From Chlorophyllum brunneum (taxonomy: Eukaryota; Basidiomycota; Agaricomycetes; Agaricales; Agaricaceae), in NCBI GenBank assembly GCA_963576785.1, contig OY756144.1, positions 2,108,001 through 2,172,000 on the forward strand: 64,000 nucleotides of DNA. The letters are read 5' to 3'. Position numbers and translations under genes: made by a program. Position 1 is the stretch's first letter; each line of letters starts with the position of its first letter. Below are positions 11,681 to 25,147 of the stretch, piece after piece. The notes beneath the pieces were generated by a model. It did no database searches. It was not told the DNA's origin and saw only the letters and a program-made list of their open reading frames with translations.

Positions 11681-12209
11681 GGGGAGAATCATTGCTGTTA
11701 CTACTGAGTACAGCAGGTTTGTCGTCTGGTGATAAGTCTCTAGGTCGCATTTCTATGCAATAGATTCCATTGGCAATTTGTTGGTGAATGAGTGCTTTGA
11801 GTGCTAGACTGCGAGTGTACATGTAGGGGTGGATATACTGCATAGTTTCTTCAGTAGTCAGTTGTGCTTTCCAACCATTATTTCAGGCACTGTAGAGGTT
11901 GTTCTCGATGGTGCATAAGTAAAGTCCATTAGTGTTACATACATGTAAGTATGGTGTGTATTTCCAGGCTAGTCAAAGTAGAGAATTGATAATGCCGTTG
12001 TTGGATTATGGTGGTGGGACAAGTGGTATTGCTTCTGGAAACTTGTCATAACCTCTGACGTAGGTTCGAGGTTTGGACATAACAGTTTTGGCCAGGTAAG
12101 ATAAAGTATAAGCTATAGTATAAGTAGGGTCTATAGTTAGTTTATCACTATCTTTGGACAAGTTGTCTTTACTATCTTTAGTGGCTAGTTTGTCAATAGA
12201 AATAGGTGG
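11681..12209 (-). pseudogene. decayed ORF of unknown identity, interrupted by copia copy B
   Basis: On the minus strand one reading frame stays protein-like for about 170 codons, with recognisable stretches such as KPRTYVRGYDKFPEAIP, NTNGLYLCTIENNLY, YMYTRSLALKALIHQQ and CIEMRPRDLSP. It is interrupted only by isolated TAA/TGA codons that are each one C-to-T change from CAA or CGA. Its upstream part lies on the far side of copia copy B (17998 to about 18200). Removing copy B and one copy of the 5-bp duplication keeps the frame (HTPIQLP then ISIDKLATK). I do not recognise the family; an additional retroelement ORF or a captured host gene are both possible. Confidence 0.5.
12205..12209. repeat. 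target-site duplication of copia copy B, left copy
   Basis: GGTGG here and GGTAG at 17993-17997 flank the element. They differ by one transition and fit the 5-bp duplication typical of copia integration. The open frame on the opposite strand is restored when one copy is removed, which supports the call. Confidence 0.6.
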
Positions 12210-12649
12210 TGTTGTTATTTGCACTTACCATAGCTATATTTCATATGACTACTTCTTTAGTATTATTCATATAATATTTGTCATTGAGGCTGCACTCTCT
12301 AACTCATATTATGCATCTCTTACTCATGTATTTCATAAGCTAACTGATCACTGTTGCTCTAATTATGCTACTGGACACCACTAATAATATCACAATATTT
12401 CAAAAGGCTCTATAGTTATTACTAACTCATTATGTGTAGTTATTATGCTTAGGTCTTAGAGTTTTGCATCCCAAACATTGGTATATAGACAGCATGTATT
12501 CCCTTACTATTCTTTAGATAATCTACTCAATTTTTACCTTACTTTACTTGACTAAACAGCAACTCTCTTAGTAACTTCACTGTCTACTAACTATCTATTA
12601 GTAAGTTAGATTATCCATCTGTCACTACATATTACTATGCTGGAAAACA
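12210..12649 (+). repeat. 5' LTR of copia copy B
   Basis: Starts TGTTGTTATTTG and ends GGAAAACA. Homologous over its full length to the copy A LTRs. Confidence 0.82.
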
Positions 12650-12879
12650 GGTTATAGGTTCTGGATTGCCTACTTCCCATGTACCATGACTGGTTGCAAG
12701 GGTTGTAGATAGGCTAATCTGACTAGTCCTGTAGAATATGGTCTTTCTAGCCTATTCCTCTAATATGACTTGATTAGTTTTATACTTTATACAAGCTTTT
12801 GTATATAGGTTCATAGCTTGAACAGTGTAGTGGCACAGATTTGATCACCCACAAATCTGATTGCTAATTATGAAACAAT

Positions 12880-15800
12880 AATATCTTCTCTTATTTGTAT
12901 TATACTTAGCTTCATCTCTATTCTCTCCAGACCTGCCAACTATACTAAGTGGGCAGACTGGATACAAAATACTCTTGTCTTGGTCTCTACTAACAGTACT
13001 ACCATCCTTGGCAATAAGTATCTGTTAACACTTCTGTTATAAATATATATTCTTGTCTCTACCTATGAGATCATTCCACCTTCTACAGGCTAGGTAGTGA
13101 TCAAACATGCTGTATACATCTGGATGCACTGGGTGGTTTACTCCATTATTAAAAGTAAACTACCTGCCAAGATAATCAAAGGAAACCTTCCTGATATTAA
13201 TAGTATATAGTTGCATCTTTATACTGTATATAGCATGGAGTCTATCTCCAGCCTCTATTTAAAGTATGTTGAGACAATTTGCTTCTATCCCCATCTGAAT
13301 GAGGACCCCTCCAGCCCAATTACCAAGCTTGCTGTTCTTTACAAACAGCTTGATGCTAATGGCAATTGTGCCATCCTGCAGATTATCAAAGCAATAACTC
13401 CTCTTTCTAGTATTCCCAACTTGTGGAATATTATCACACCTTTTCTTATGGTAAACACCCAAGTCTTGGCCATCATCTTTGCATTAGTCTGAGGAGCAAT
13501 TATGAACCATTGGTCTATACTTAAGATGAACTAATTGTTTAATAAGTTCTTCAGTGTAAAATCTCAAGGTATACCCCCTTGTTATCAAGGATAGCAGCAG
13601 TAGTAGCATAGACCTTTGTAGAAGTAGTAACAGTAAGGACCGTAGTTGTGCCCTCAGCAGCAGTAGCAACAGTAACATCTACAGCAGTAGCAGTGCCAGT
13701 AGTAGCCTCAAAGGGAAGGAGAAAAGAAGAAAAGGTAATATAGAGCAAGGGGTAGTGGCAAAGGCTAAGCCAATAAAGTCAATACTGGATAACCAACTCT
13801 CTCTAGAAATAATGCTAGGCAATTGGCTTACATAATAAACTCTGTTAACTTTGGCTTTGCCAAGTTAATAACTGAACTAAAGAAGAATACTTGCAACCTT
13901 ATCAATGAAACATGATCCTCCATCCTTTTTTTCCCTTTACTTCTCTTACAAATAACAAATCTAGCTAAGAAGCCACCTATCTCTGTATGAGCTGCCAAAG
14001 TAAAAGCCTTGGATTTTTATGAGAAATGCATAGGAAATACTTTTATTTTCCAACTGGCCTCTTTTCTAATGGCTGCCTTCATTATGGAGGGTGAATGAAC
14101 TCTTTGGTACTATACCAGCTGCTGAACCAGTCATGAGCATCCCTACTCCAACTACTGTCAAAAAAGATATGGATAAAGTACTGATAGAATCAAAAAACAA
14201 GGATTATTCTGATGAAATGATGGCAGGTAAACTAAGATTTGCTAGTTCTTTACACAAATCTAAAGATTACTATAGTATCTTATACATATATCACAGATGC
14301 CCAAGAAGACCCTCAACTGGGTGCGTGGAGTACAATCTCAGCTGATGCAGAATCTTGGATTAGTAGCTTAACTAATTATAGATATGTAAATAAATATATA
14401 TAATTATATATTTCAGATATACATATTTTCCCTTTTTTCTCAAAATTGAAAAACATATGTGAAATAATACATAGCTGCAGTAGTGCATGTGGATGTGCAA
14501 TAAATAGATGACCTTATAAAATGAGTGATAAATAGCTTTTGGACTCTGGTATCTTTCTCAAAGTTACCTCAAATAAGAGAGATCTTGTCAATATTGTCAA
14601 AGGTTCTTTCAGTACAGATCACAGATAGATCTACCTTTTCTATTGGATCTTATGGCATTGTCTATTTAAAAACAGAAGTAAAACTAGAATTTGGCAAAGT
14701 TCAGTAGTATACCTTGTACCTTTGCCTAGTATATTATATACCAAAGTTAGATATAAGACTTCTTTTGACTAGATCCATCATAGATAAAACTGATTTAATT
14801 GCAGAAATATCTAATGGGAAGACTGTCATTTGTGATATTTGTGGTAAATCTTGCCTAAGTGGATATTATTGTCAAAGGGCTTCTTCAAACTAACTTTACT
14901 TCATTGACTTGTATATCTTACATGATGGAGATCTCTGATTCTCCTTGGCTTTGATCAATAAGAATACTATATCCTATGATATCTGGCATCAAAGATTTGT
15001 ATACTTATCTGATCAGACTCTAGGTTATATGCCAAAACACATAGAATCTATTCTGGTACTTCTACCAAAAGTATAGAAAGTTTGCCCTGGTTGTGTACTT
15101 GAAAAGTTGCCAAACAAGGCTTATCATGAGAATATATCTCATATATCCAAAATCCTTGAATTGATCTATTCAGATCTTCAGAAACTCCCTATTACACCTT
15201 ACTATAAGTTTAAATAGGTTATAATATTCCTTGATGACTACTTTTCCTATATACATATTTCTTTTTTATGCAACAAGATGCTATATGTGCCTTCAAGATA
15301 TATGCTAAGCTAGTCATGAACCAGACAAGCAAACACATCAAGTATGTGTGCTCTAATAATAGAGGAGAATATATGTCTCAGAAACTTAAGGATTACTTTG
15401 CTGAAAAAGAAATCCTTCATAAAACAAGTGTACCATACATTCACTAATAGAATGAGTGTGCCAAATGTCTTAATTGAACACTTCTAGAAAAGGCACAGTC
15501 TATGCAACTTGAAGTATGTCTTCCAGCTAGCTACTAGGAGTTTGTATTCAATATAGTCACTCATATCTATAACAGAACACCTATAAAGCATTCAAAATAG
15601 ATTACCCCCATAAGACATAGTTCAAAAGGAAATCTGATGTTTCTCATCTCTGAGTATTCACTTGTAGAGCCTATATATACCTTTCTGATAAAGTATAGCA
15701 AGATAAACTTGTGCCCAAATCAGAATTGATGATCTTTATTAGTTATACAGGTAATAGCAGTAATTTCAAGTTTATGCACTATCAGTAGAACAATTCTATC

Positions 15801-17540
15801 TTTGGCTTCTCCTATACTGTCTTTGATGAACTTTATTTCCTCAGATATCCATTATAGTCTGAATAACAGGGCCAATTGCCACCCAATAATAGCAATTCAA
15901 ATAATCAAAAAGGATTAAATTCTCCCTTTTCTGAAGATGGATTTGTTCCAGGACCATTTAGTCTAAGTATACTATATGCAGGACTACTGCTGCCACCTCT
16001 TTGTCCACAAACTCCTACTTTTAGTCCCAGAAAGCAGACTCTATTGCCTTTGTCTTCTTCTTCTTTTAGAGGATCTTTTTTAGGATTATCCTACAAGAAT
16101 CCTATTCCACCTCTTTCTCAACCTATGCTGTCTTGGCCTCTAGAAAGAGTTAAGGTTAAGAATGATAATAAGGAGACTGCACCTGTGCCTAATCTATATA
16201 CTAATAACTGGGCTTCTATACCTATTCCAAAAGGGATTTTCATACTTTATCCAGACATTGAAGTACTGAGAAAACTTCATGATCTTCAGGTTTCACAAAG
16301 AGAAGAAAATGTCTATAGTGACTACTGACATCCAAAGAATATTCTTAGAAAAAGGTACAAATCTTTTGGTTAGCCAAGACAAAGATAATAAAACCTTAGT
16401 CAATCTAATATCCCTTCAGGTCTTGATGATTGTGTTCCAGAAGAAAATGAATATACACCTGATAGGTTGCAACCTCCTCTACTAGCACATGAGTAAAATA
16501 TTTATATTGATTTGCCTATACTTGAATTGAGTGAGGAAGAGCTTTACTGATTGATTTATGAAGGTGGTATGGAACTGATCTATTACTATTTCTCTAAGGC
16601 CAGTATGACCTTTCTGTCACCTCAGCCAGTCAAATTTAGGGACTTTGCCAAGTTGTCTGCTACTGAGTATGACAAATAGCTTAAGGTATGCCTTAAGGAG
16701 CTTAATATACTCAGAAAATGCAATGTGTATAAGTTAGTTGACTACTCTACCAAAGGTGTTAATATTATCAAAAACAGATGGGTCTTCAACACTAAGTCAG
16801 ATGGTTATTGCCATACTCAACTAATAGTAAAAGATTTCTCACAAAAGAAAGATCTCAACTACAATGAGCTATTGTCTGCTACAAAATGTCTTATCTCCTA
16901 TTCTCTTTAGCAGCAGTCAAAGATTAGGAGATTAAAAGTGTTAATGTAAAAACTACCTATTTATATAGCAATTTGGATGAAAAAATCTTTATAGAACAAC
17001 TGGAAGGATTTACACTTGGACAAAATAAAGTGTAGAGGTTACAAAAAGTATTGTATAGCCTTAACAAGCTAGCTTAGCTTGGTGACACATGATAACAAAG
17101 TCACTGCTTGTCATAGGCTTTAAGCAATCTCTATCTGATACTGGAGTATATTATAATTGCTATCCAAGGACTGGCTTGATTATAATTGCCCTTATCTACA
17201 TTAACTATGATTGGCTTATGACCTAATATTGCTTATGCTATTGTGAAACTTAGTCAGCAGATGGCTAGTCCTTTAGAAGAGCATTACAAGTATAGTTTAT
17301 ACTTGTACTACTACCTTCTAAGCATAATCTTCTGGACTTCTAATCTGGTTGTTGAACATCAGTCCAAACATATCATAATTCACTGGTATTTCATCCATGA
17401 ACTTGTTGAGACAGACAAAATAAAACTATTTTATGTGGAGTCTAAAAAGAACCCTGCTAACATCTGTACAAAAAGCCTGAATACTATTAAATTCCAATTA
17501 TTTACCTATTCAGTTTGGTGCTTAATTCATATTGCACTTT
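12880..17540 (+). pseudogene. copia copy B gag-pol remnant
   Basis: Colinear with copy A but with more stops. The gag-like segment has the NYTKWADW-type motif near 12935 after frame shifts. The CAG/TAG triplet tract lies at 13590-13700. Protease and pre-integrase remnants run 14530-15120, the integrase remnant (DDY, NNRGEY) near 15230-15370, and the RT start (KDFSQKKDLNYNE) at 16840-16870. The RT catalytic centre and most of RNase H are deleted. Non-functional. Confidence 0.72.
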
Positions 17541-17553
17541 GAGCTAGAAGAAG

Positions 17554-17992
17554 TGTTGTTATTTGTGCTTACTATAGCTGTATTCTATGTGACTCGTTCT
17601 TCAGTATTATTTATATAATATTTGTCATTAAGGCTATACCCTCTGACTCACATTTTGCACCTTTTACTCATGTATTTCATAAGCTGACTGATTATTGTCA
17701 CTCCAATTATACTATTGGACACTACTAATGATATTGCAGTATTTCAAAGAACTCTATAGTTATTACTGACTCATTATACATAGTTATTATACTTAGGTCT
17801 TAAGGTTTTGCATTCAGACATTAGTATATAAGTAGCATGTATTCTCTTACTATTCTTTAGACAATCTACTCAATTTCTATCTCACTCTACTTAACTAAAC
17901 AGTAACTCTCTTAGTAACTTTACCATCTATTAACTATCTATTAGTAAGTCAGATTATCTGTTTATTACTGCATATTACTATGCTGGAAAACA
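17554..17992 (+). repeat. 3' LTR of copia copy B
   Basis: Starts TGTTGTTATTTG and ends GGAAAACA. It is followed by GGTAG, the right copy of the target duplication (left copy GGTGG). Confidence 0.82.
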
Positions 17993-17997
17993 GGTAG

Positions 17998-18199
17998 TTG
18001 GATAGGAGTGTGGTTATGGGTAGTAATGGAAGATTGTGTAGTAGTACTTGGCATAGTAGGTTTTATAAGTATAGGAGAATGAGTAAGACAAGTTGTTATA
18101 AGATAAGAGAGATAATACTGGAGGTCTGAGTCTGATTATACTATTAAGTACAATACTACCAACAGAGGTACAGTCCTTATAGAATGGTAGACTGAACAA
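17998..18199 (-). pseudogene. upstream part of the decayed ORF split by copia copy B
   Basis: Thr/Ser/Pro-rich minus-strand frame ending ...TTHNHTPIQLP. It continues into the frame at 12209-11681 once copy B is removed. Identity unknown. Confidence 0.4.
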
Positions 18200-18720
18200 A
18201 TAGAGAACCTTAGCTTCATGTACTATACTCCTTTAAGTACTATAGTAGTTTTCACTTAGATAACCACTTGTCACTAGGATAAAGGTTAGACATAGGTAGT
18301 GGATAAGCAGGTAGCCAGAGACCAAGTTGATAATTAAACTACTGAATATAAGTATATAAAGAACTACTTATATAATAGTAGTAGAAAAGTGTTAGAGAGT
18401 CAAGATAACAGAGTAATTAGACAGTAAAAGGATAAAAGAACATTATATAACATTGGTAATAGGAATATATGAATATGATGTGATAAGCAGAATAAGTAAT
18501 ACTGAAAGTACAAAGTAATAGAGATAAAAAGAAATCAGAATGTAAAAGGAAACAAGATATATGAAAATGGATAGAAACAAATATAGAAAAGGTTGATTGA
18601 TAGGTTCAGAACAAAAATAAGCATAATTAGCAAGTGATCTTCCATGCAAACTGAAAATCTGAACTAAGATAAAATCATATCCTAAAATAAGCATATAGTT
18701 TACTAGTTATAATAGCTACT
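18200..18720. other. AT-rich DNA without recognisable genes
   Basis: Very AT-rich sequence between the split ORF and inverted copia copy C. A hydrophobic minus-strand frame at 18443-18694 is best explained by base composition. Confidence 0.4.
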
Positions 18721-20622
18721 CTATTTTGCATAACTCTAATTTTACTTCTGTCTCTAAATAAATAGTACTATAGGAGCTGATAGAAAGTGTGGTTCTATCT
18801 GCAATTGTAGTAGAATCAAAGGAGCTCTCAATAATATCTACAAGATTCTTTTAATATGAAGTTATATTAAGGAAGGTACTGGAGTCTAGAAGTCATTTAT
18901 TACTTATTTTACAAGGTTGTCTATTCATCATACATCTATATGTGCTATTACAGCTATGTGTTATTTTACATGTATTCTTTACTCTAGTAAAAAAAGGAAA
19001 AAAAGATATATCTGATTTATTTAATTGTGTATATACATAGGTATATCCAAGATTCTATATTAGCTGAGGTTGCACTCTATATACCCAGTTGAGAGTTTTT
19101 TTGGACACTAATGATATATATAAAACATTTGCAGCAAATTTCAGATTTGTGTAATGAGCTAGCAAGATTTGGCTTATCTACTATTGCTTTATCTGAGTGA
19201 TTCTTGTTCTTAGACCCTAGAGACACTGTATTCTTGTTCATCTTGATAGCAGTTGGAGCTAGGATACTTACAACTGGTTTGGTAGCTATTGGAGTACCAA
19301 AGAGTTTGTTAACCTCTATAATAGAGGCAGTCATTAAGGAAGAGACTAGTTAAAGAAGAGAAGTATTTATATGTTTTTTGTAAAAATCCAAAACTTTTAC
19401 CTTAGCAGCCATATACAAAGTAGACAGTGCTAAGGATCTTGAGATTTTTTAGCAGACTTTGTCAGCTACAAGAAAAGAAAAAGGGTCAGTCTAGAGGATC
19501 ATACCTTAGTAATAAGACTGCAAGTACTTTTTTTTAGGTTAGTAGTTAACTTGGTAAAACTAAATCTATTGTGTAAGCTGGTTGCCTGGTATTATTTCCA
19601 GAGAGAGTTGGTTGCCCAGCATTGACCTTATTTGCTTAGTCTTTGCTATTACCATATTTTCTATACTAATACTTCTTTTTATCCTCCTAGTTCCTCTAAG
19701 GCTACTACTACTACTGCTGGAGACACTATTGTTGCTGCTACCCTTACTGCTACTGCTGCTTCTGGTAATATTGGAATATATCTTGAAACCAGGCACTAAA
19801 GAACTTATTCATCAATTAGTTTGCTTTAAGCATTAACCAATAGTTAATTATAGTTCTTCTGACTACTGCAAAGATTACAGTTGAAATTGTGGTGTTTATT
19901 ATGAAGAATAGAGTTATGATATTCTAGAAGTTTGGAATACTGAAAAAAAGGGTCATCACTTTGATAATCTTCAGGATAGCACAATTGCTATTAGCATCAA
20001 GCTACTCATAAGTGGTAGTAAGCTTAGCAATTGGATCAGAGGGGTTCTTATTTAGATGGAGGCAGAAGTGAATTGTCTCAACATATTTGAAAAAATAGAA
20101 GCCAGAGATACTCTTAAGATTATAGACATTATGCAAATATATTCACATCCTGTTTATAATAGGAAAATTCTCTTTAATTATCTTAGTAGGTAGTTTACTT
20201 TTGATAATTGAGTAAACTATACAATTAAAATGGATGCATCCTGTATATTCAGTAGTATGGTGCCTAGTATATTAAGAGTTAAGAGGATAGGATGATTGGA
20301 GAGTATAGATTTACAATAGGAAAGTCAGCAAATACTTATTTCTGAGAAGTGCATAGCTGTCTTAGGAGACAAGTGCAAGTATATCTTGTATCTAGTCAAC
20401 CCATTCATTGTAGTTGCCAAAGCTGGAGAAAGTGGGGATCAAGCCAAGAATTACAGAGATAGCAAAAGACATTGTAATCTAAATATGAATATAATTAGCA
20501 ATCAGATTTGTAGGCAATCAAATCTGCACCACTGCACTATTCAAACCATGAACTTTAATATGGAAGCCTTTAATAGAGTGTGAATTAATTGAATAATATT
20601 AGAGAGATAAGCTAGAAAGATC
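18721..20622 (-). mobile_element. inverted 5'-part fragment of the same copia family (copy C)
   Basis: The reverse complement aligns with the part of copy A from just after its primer site through gag into the protease (about 4630-6610). Examples are the LWNLY/gag stretch at 19077-19334, the CAG-rich linker as ACTACTGCTG triplets at 19690-19760, and the cysteine-free gag start near 20440. No LTR is retained. Its right end stops exactly at the LTR of gypsy element E1, and its left end lies within the protease region. Non-functional. Confidence 0.72.
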
Positions 20623-20934
20623 TGTTATGACCTTAGTCTAGAACTCAGATTACAAGTCTTTGGATAAAGACAAGGAAGTAGAGAAAAGAGAAAGAGATAA
20701 TACAATGGGTAAAGTGTAAGGAATATATCAAGTATTACTACACTTTATATACTAGTAGTAAGTGCTAATAATATAAGAAAATGGAGTAAAATGAGTCAAG
20801 GGAATAAGTAGAACAAGTCATAGAGAGTATAGTTTTTAGAGAGTAAAACAGGAGATAAAACTAATATAAGGAAATAATAACAGGCATATGATAGGGATGT
20901 AATGTCTATCTATAGTTCATAATAATACCTTCTC
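20623..20934 (-). repeat. E1 left LTR (3' LTR in element sense)
   Basis: Reads TGTTATGACC at its left and ends CATAATA, where the family normally has GTAACA. It is followed on the right by the family's polypurine-tract region and ORF3, as in E2. Confidence 0.75.
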
Positions 20935-20967
20935 TTTTATATTTATGACTTCATGAAATATGATGAA

Positions 20968-21655
20968 CTAGTTAGCATTCTTCTTCTTGTAAAGAGTATT
21001 GACAAGTTGACATTTGGTAGGACCTATTATTAGAATTCCCAAGCAATGTTGGCATCCAATCCAGAAGGGAATGTGGTCTTGTCCTCCTTTGAAAAGTATA
21101 ATAGTATAGCCTTTGAAAAGTATAATAGTATAGCCTTGGAAGATTATAGTGTTATTTGTTTTTACTATGACTAAATAAACTATTTCTTGCCAATAGTTAT
21201 CATCAAGTTCTTCTCTTTCTTTCAGCATAAGATAAGATTGAGATGGATTGAATATGATTGGTTTGGTTAGTAGGTCAAAGTCTAGGATGTGAATTAACAG
21301 GTAGTCTATTTTGTTTCTTATATCAGGTTCCATTAGTTGTTTAGCCACTAATCTCTCAATTCCTTTCATTTCTTCATCTAACTATTCTTGTTCATCTTCT
21401 TTGTGGTATGGTGGTTTGTTAGGTAATGTGGTGGGGGTATAAGAGTTAAGATCCATTAATTATTGGGTATGCTTGTATATCAGGTTGTTACTTAAGTCAG
21501 TGAGGTGGTTGAGTCTTTTGCCTATCATAACTAGAGTACTTTGGATACATCTCTTTGTATTGGTATATACCAACATATTGAGATCTGTGGCTGCTTTATC
21601 CAATAACTCCTTCATAAGTTTATGTTTCTTGGTCAAATGTAGTGTTCTCTTGTAA
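20968..21655 (-). pseudogene. E1 third ORF (ORF3) remnant
   Basis: The longest intact piece is 20968-21369. It aligns with the C-terminal half of the E3 third ORF, sharing NYWQEIVYLV, FWIGC and IIGPTKCQLVN with E3/E2 counterparts. The upstream part (21473-21655 reversed) is broken by stops. Its function is unknown, and its value is as a third independent copy showing that this ORF belongs to the family. Confidence 0.65.
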
Positions 21656-21670
21656 TATAAGGTTTGTTGT

Positions 21671-24600
21671 TCATAATTGTCACTTTTTACCCCCTCTTTT
21701 TATAGGTTTTGTCCTTGAAATCTTGGTTAAAAATTCCTGAACTGCCTCTTTGGCATTTCCTAGCTCTGACTTATCTTCCCATGTGTCTTCCTTGGAGGTA
21801 TATCCTTTCCAGTATACTAGGTATTAATTTTGTCATCCTCTTATACAGTATTCTTGGATCTTCTTTACCTTGTATTGTTTTTTATTGTTGATGATCTCAG
21901 GCATTGGTGGTAGGAGAGTATGCTGGCTGTCAAACTCAGGTTTATAATAGAGAGAGAGGAGTTGGCCATTAAACACATCATGTATCACCCATGTTTTAGG
22001 TAGGTCCAATTGATAACTTGTTTTGTCTATTTTTGCCTTTATTCAGAATAGTCCATAGTATTTGTGATCTAGTTTCTTGGTTGGTCTTGTTGTCTTGATA
22101 TTACTTGCTTCAAGCCATACTTGATCTCCTGGAATATACTTATATTCTGGTTTGGTGCTGTTATATTTCTCCATTTGTGTCAGGCTGTGTTGTAGCATCT
22201 TGATCATTTGTTGTTACATGTCTTGTAACTCTTGTATTTGTTTCGTAATCACAGGTGCCCTAGTGATGTTTGTTATCTCTCCTTTCCAAGGATGTTATCT
22301 GTACACTATTTTGAATGGTGAATATCCAGTGGCAGTATGGATTTTGTTGTTGTATTGGAATTCCACTGTGGTTAACCATTTTTTCCAGTTGTTCTGCATA
22401 TAGTTTATCACATTTCTAAGGTATGTCTCAACTTCCTGGTTGATGCACTCTGTTTGACTGTCAGTTTGTAAATGGTATACTGTGGATAAATCATTGAGTG
22501 CCAGTTGCTCAACATAGTTCTGCCATAAATTTTGATGTAAATTGTAGGCCTTTATCACTGATGATTCTGTGGGATATTCCATGTATTCTCCATATATTGT
22601 CTTGATATATATCCCCTAACTCCTCAGATGTTAATGTAGTGTTAACTGCATGCAGCTTGATCATTTTGCTAAAACAATCAACTATGACAAGTATTGTATT
22701 ATATCCCTCTAATTCAGGTAATAGTCCTATTATGTCAATCAATATTTCTTTCCGAGGTTCTACTGGTATTGGTAGTAGGTGGAGGTATATGGTAGGTTTT
22801 GTTTGGAGTATCTTGTTTTGTTGGCATGTATTACATCCTCTGATATATTGTTTAACATTATTGTGTATCTGAGGCTACCAATAACTTTGTTTAAGAAGCT
22901 CAATCATTTGATGTTGCCCTGGGTGTCCTACATCTGTTTTGTCATAGTGTTGTCACAGTATTTCCTGTCATATTTGGCTGTTGGGTGGAACATATATTCT
23001 TCCTTTGAATATTGGTAATTTATCTGTTTCCTATATCTCCTCTGGTTGTTTTTCCTTTTCTTTCAACTATTGTATTTCCTTTTTTGTTTCTTTTTGCAGT
23101 CAGTATTTCAGATCTTCTTCCTCTGTGATTTCCCATATTTGTTAGATTGCAATGATTGTGTTATCTTCAAATAAATAGTCAGGTAGTAAGATGATGTTGG
23201 TGTTATCTCGGATGATATCAGTTTTTGTCAGTTGCAATAATATATTAGCTTTTGTGTTGGTCTTTCTGGAGATGTATTTTAGTATGTAATGGTATTCTTG
23301 TAGCTCTATCTGCCATCTTGCTTGTTGTCCTGTAAGTTGTTGTAGTTTTCAGAAATATTCCAAGTTCTTGTGATTAGTCCAAATTTCAAAAGGTTCATTA
23401 GTATCAAGTAGGTATTGTGTCCAGGTCTTGACTACTTCTTAAATAGCTAGTAATTCTTTGTCATAAATTTGGTAGTTGCATTCTGCAGGTATTATTGTTC
23501 TTGAGTAAAATGTAATTGGATCCCAATGTTCTTTTTGCTTTTGTGATAGTACTGCTCCTACTCCATAGTCTAATGCATCTACCTCTACTCGGTATTGTTC
23601 CTTATTCTGTGGCATTACTAATACTAGTTTACTTGTGACTTTTCCTTGATTCTCTCAAAGACTTGCTATTGTTGTTCTGTCTATTCCCATTGAGTGTCCT
23701 TCTTTTTCAACATGTGTAAGGGGGCTACTATGTTGCTGAAATTGTGTATAAATTATCAGTAGAAGTTTGTGAAGCCTAAGAATTTTTTGATGTTTTTTAG
23801 AGATTTGGGTATTGGCCATTTTTTTACCACTTTCACCTTCTTCTCCTCCATTTTGACACTGCCCTGTCCAACTACAAATTCTAGTATTGGTATTTCCTTC
23901 ATGTCAAATAAGCATTTTGATCTTTTGAAATATAGCTGATGTTTCACTATGATGTTGAGGAATTATTTCATCCTTTCCTCAAGTTCTTTCTGTGTAGTTT
24001 CTGGGATAATGAAGTCATCTATATAATTGATGACTGCTCCTTTATGCAATATCTCTCAGAACACTGTGTTCATCATTCTCTGAAACATTGCTGGTGAGTT
24101 ACTCATTCCAAAAAATATGACTATTGGTTCGAATAATCTACTGTTTATTACAAATACTGCTTTCTATTTATTGCCTTCTCTTATCCTGACATTGTTATAT
24201 CCCCAGATAATATCAAGTTTGTTGAAGACTTTTGCATCTTTGAGTTGGTTAATAACTTTGTTTATCATGGAAGTAGTATTTTGTCTTTGATTATATATTC
24301 ATTTAGCTTCTTATAATCCTGTACTAGTCATTTGGTTCCATTTTTCTTAGGTATGAAGAAGCATAGCGTAAGGGGATTGTAATGGTCAAATTCATCCAGA
24401 AGCAATGTTTTCATCAAGGAATTTTTGTAACTTTTGTTTTTCCATTATTATCATAGGATAGACTTTGGATTATAGTACCAGTGGTACATCTTTGGTCAGG
24501 TTTATTTCATGGTCTCATATCATATGTTTAGGTAGTTGGTCAAAGTCCTTCTTGTTGAACAGGTACATATATTGCTATTGATATGTTAGTAGATCCTCTG

Positions 24601-25140
24601 GGTTTGTTTGGTCAGTTTTCTTTTCTTCTATGTATTCCTTTACTGTGCATATTCTTTCATTGAACCATATATTACTGTGGTGTGTGGTACAATATTTTGG
24701 ACATCTTGTGAAGCATATTATATTGTTTGTCTAGTCAATTTCAGGGTTGTGTTTGACAAGCTAGTCATGTCCAAGGTATAGGTCTACACTTTCTAGTTAG
24801 ATTACTATTACTTTAATTTCTTTTGTGTATTTTCCATTGTCCAGTACCAAATATACTATATCTGTGATTTTTCCTTTCTTGTTTTCAGTTCTATCAGCAT
24901 TGATTACTCTTATTGGAGTTCCAAGAGGTTTAGTTGGGATTTGTTCTTCTTCTACTACTCTCTAAGCTATGCACATGTGGGTACATCTGAAGTCCACTAG
25001 TATGGTGATTTGTCTGAATCTCTTCTTTGTTTTGATAGTTGAGTTGAGAAGAAGTTTGTGCATCAAGTTTTATTTTTGTGGAATCATATATCATCTATTA
25101 TGAAGTAAAACAGGAACTTTAGGTTTATTAGCTCACAAGT
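21671..25140 (-). pseudogene. E1 pol remnant
   Basis: Colinear with the E3 pol. The integrase core (MIDIIGLLPELEGYNTILVIV at 22742 downward, then HLQTDSQTECINQEVE at 22440-22500) and the RT/RNase H side (FKRSKCLFDMKEIPILEF near 23756-23947) are readable between stops and frameshifts. The stop corresponding to the E3 pol end is at 21671-21673. Non-functional. Confidence 0.7.
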
Positions 25141-25147
25141 TTGTGCC

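Larger units (their letters stand above)
12210..17992 (+). mobile_element. Ty1/copia LTR retrotransposon, copy B (decayed, internally deleted)
   Basis: Same family as copy A, with LTRs at 12210-12649 and 17554-17992. Its primer site is degraded (GGTTATAGGTTCTGG at 12650). It is about 670 bp shorter than copy A. Near 17205 the sequence jumps from just before the RT catalytic region to the position matching copy A 9441. Near 17325 a second gap removes most of the RNase H segment. It is more AT-rich than copy A and all frames are broken. Readable pieces include gag 13211-13492, the protease-to-integrase region 14525-15450 and an RT start 16725-16910. Confidence 0.82.

Noticed and set aside
13570..13700. 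CAG/TAG triplet tract as a microsatellite or CRISPR-like array
   Set aside because: It is the decayed Gln/Ser-rich gag linker of copia, also present in copies A and C; there are no spacers.
20618..20622. Target duplication AGATC for E1
   Set aside because: The right side of E1's other LTR reads TTCCT and continues into other element DNA, so there is no matching pair.
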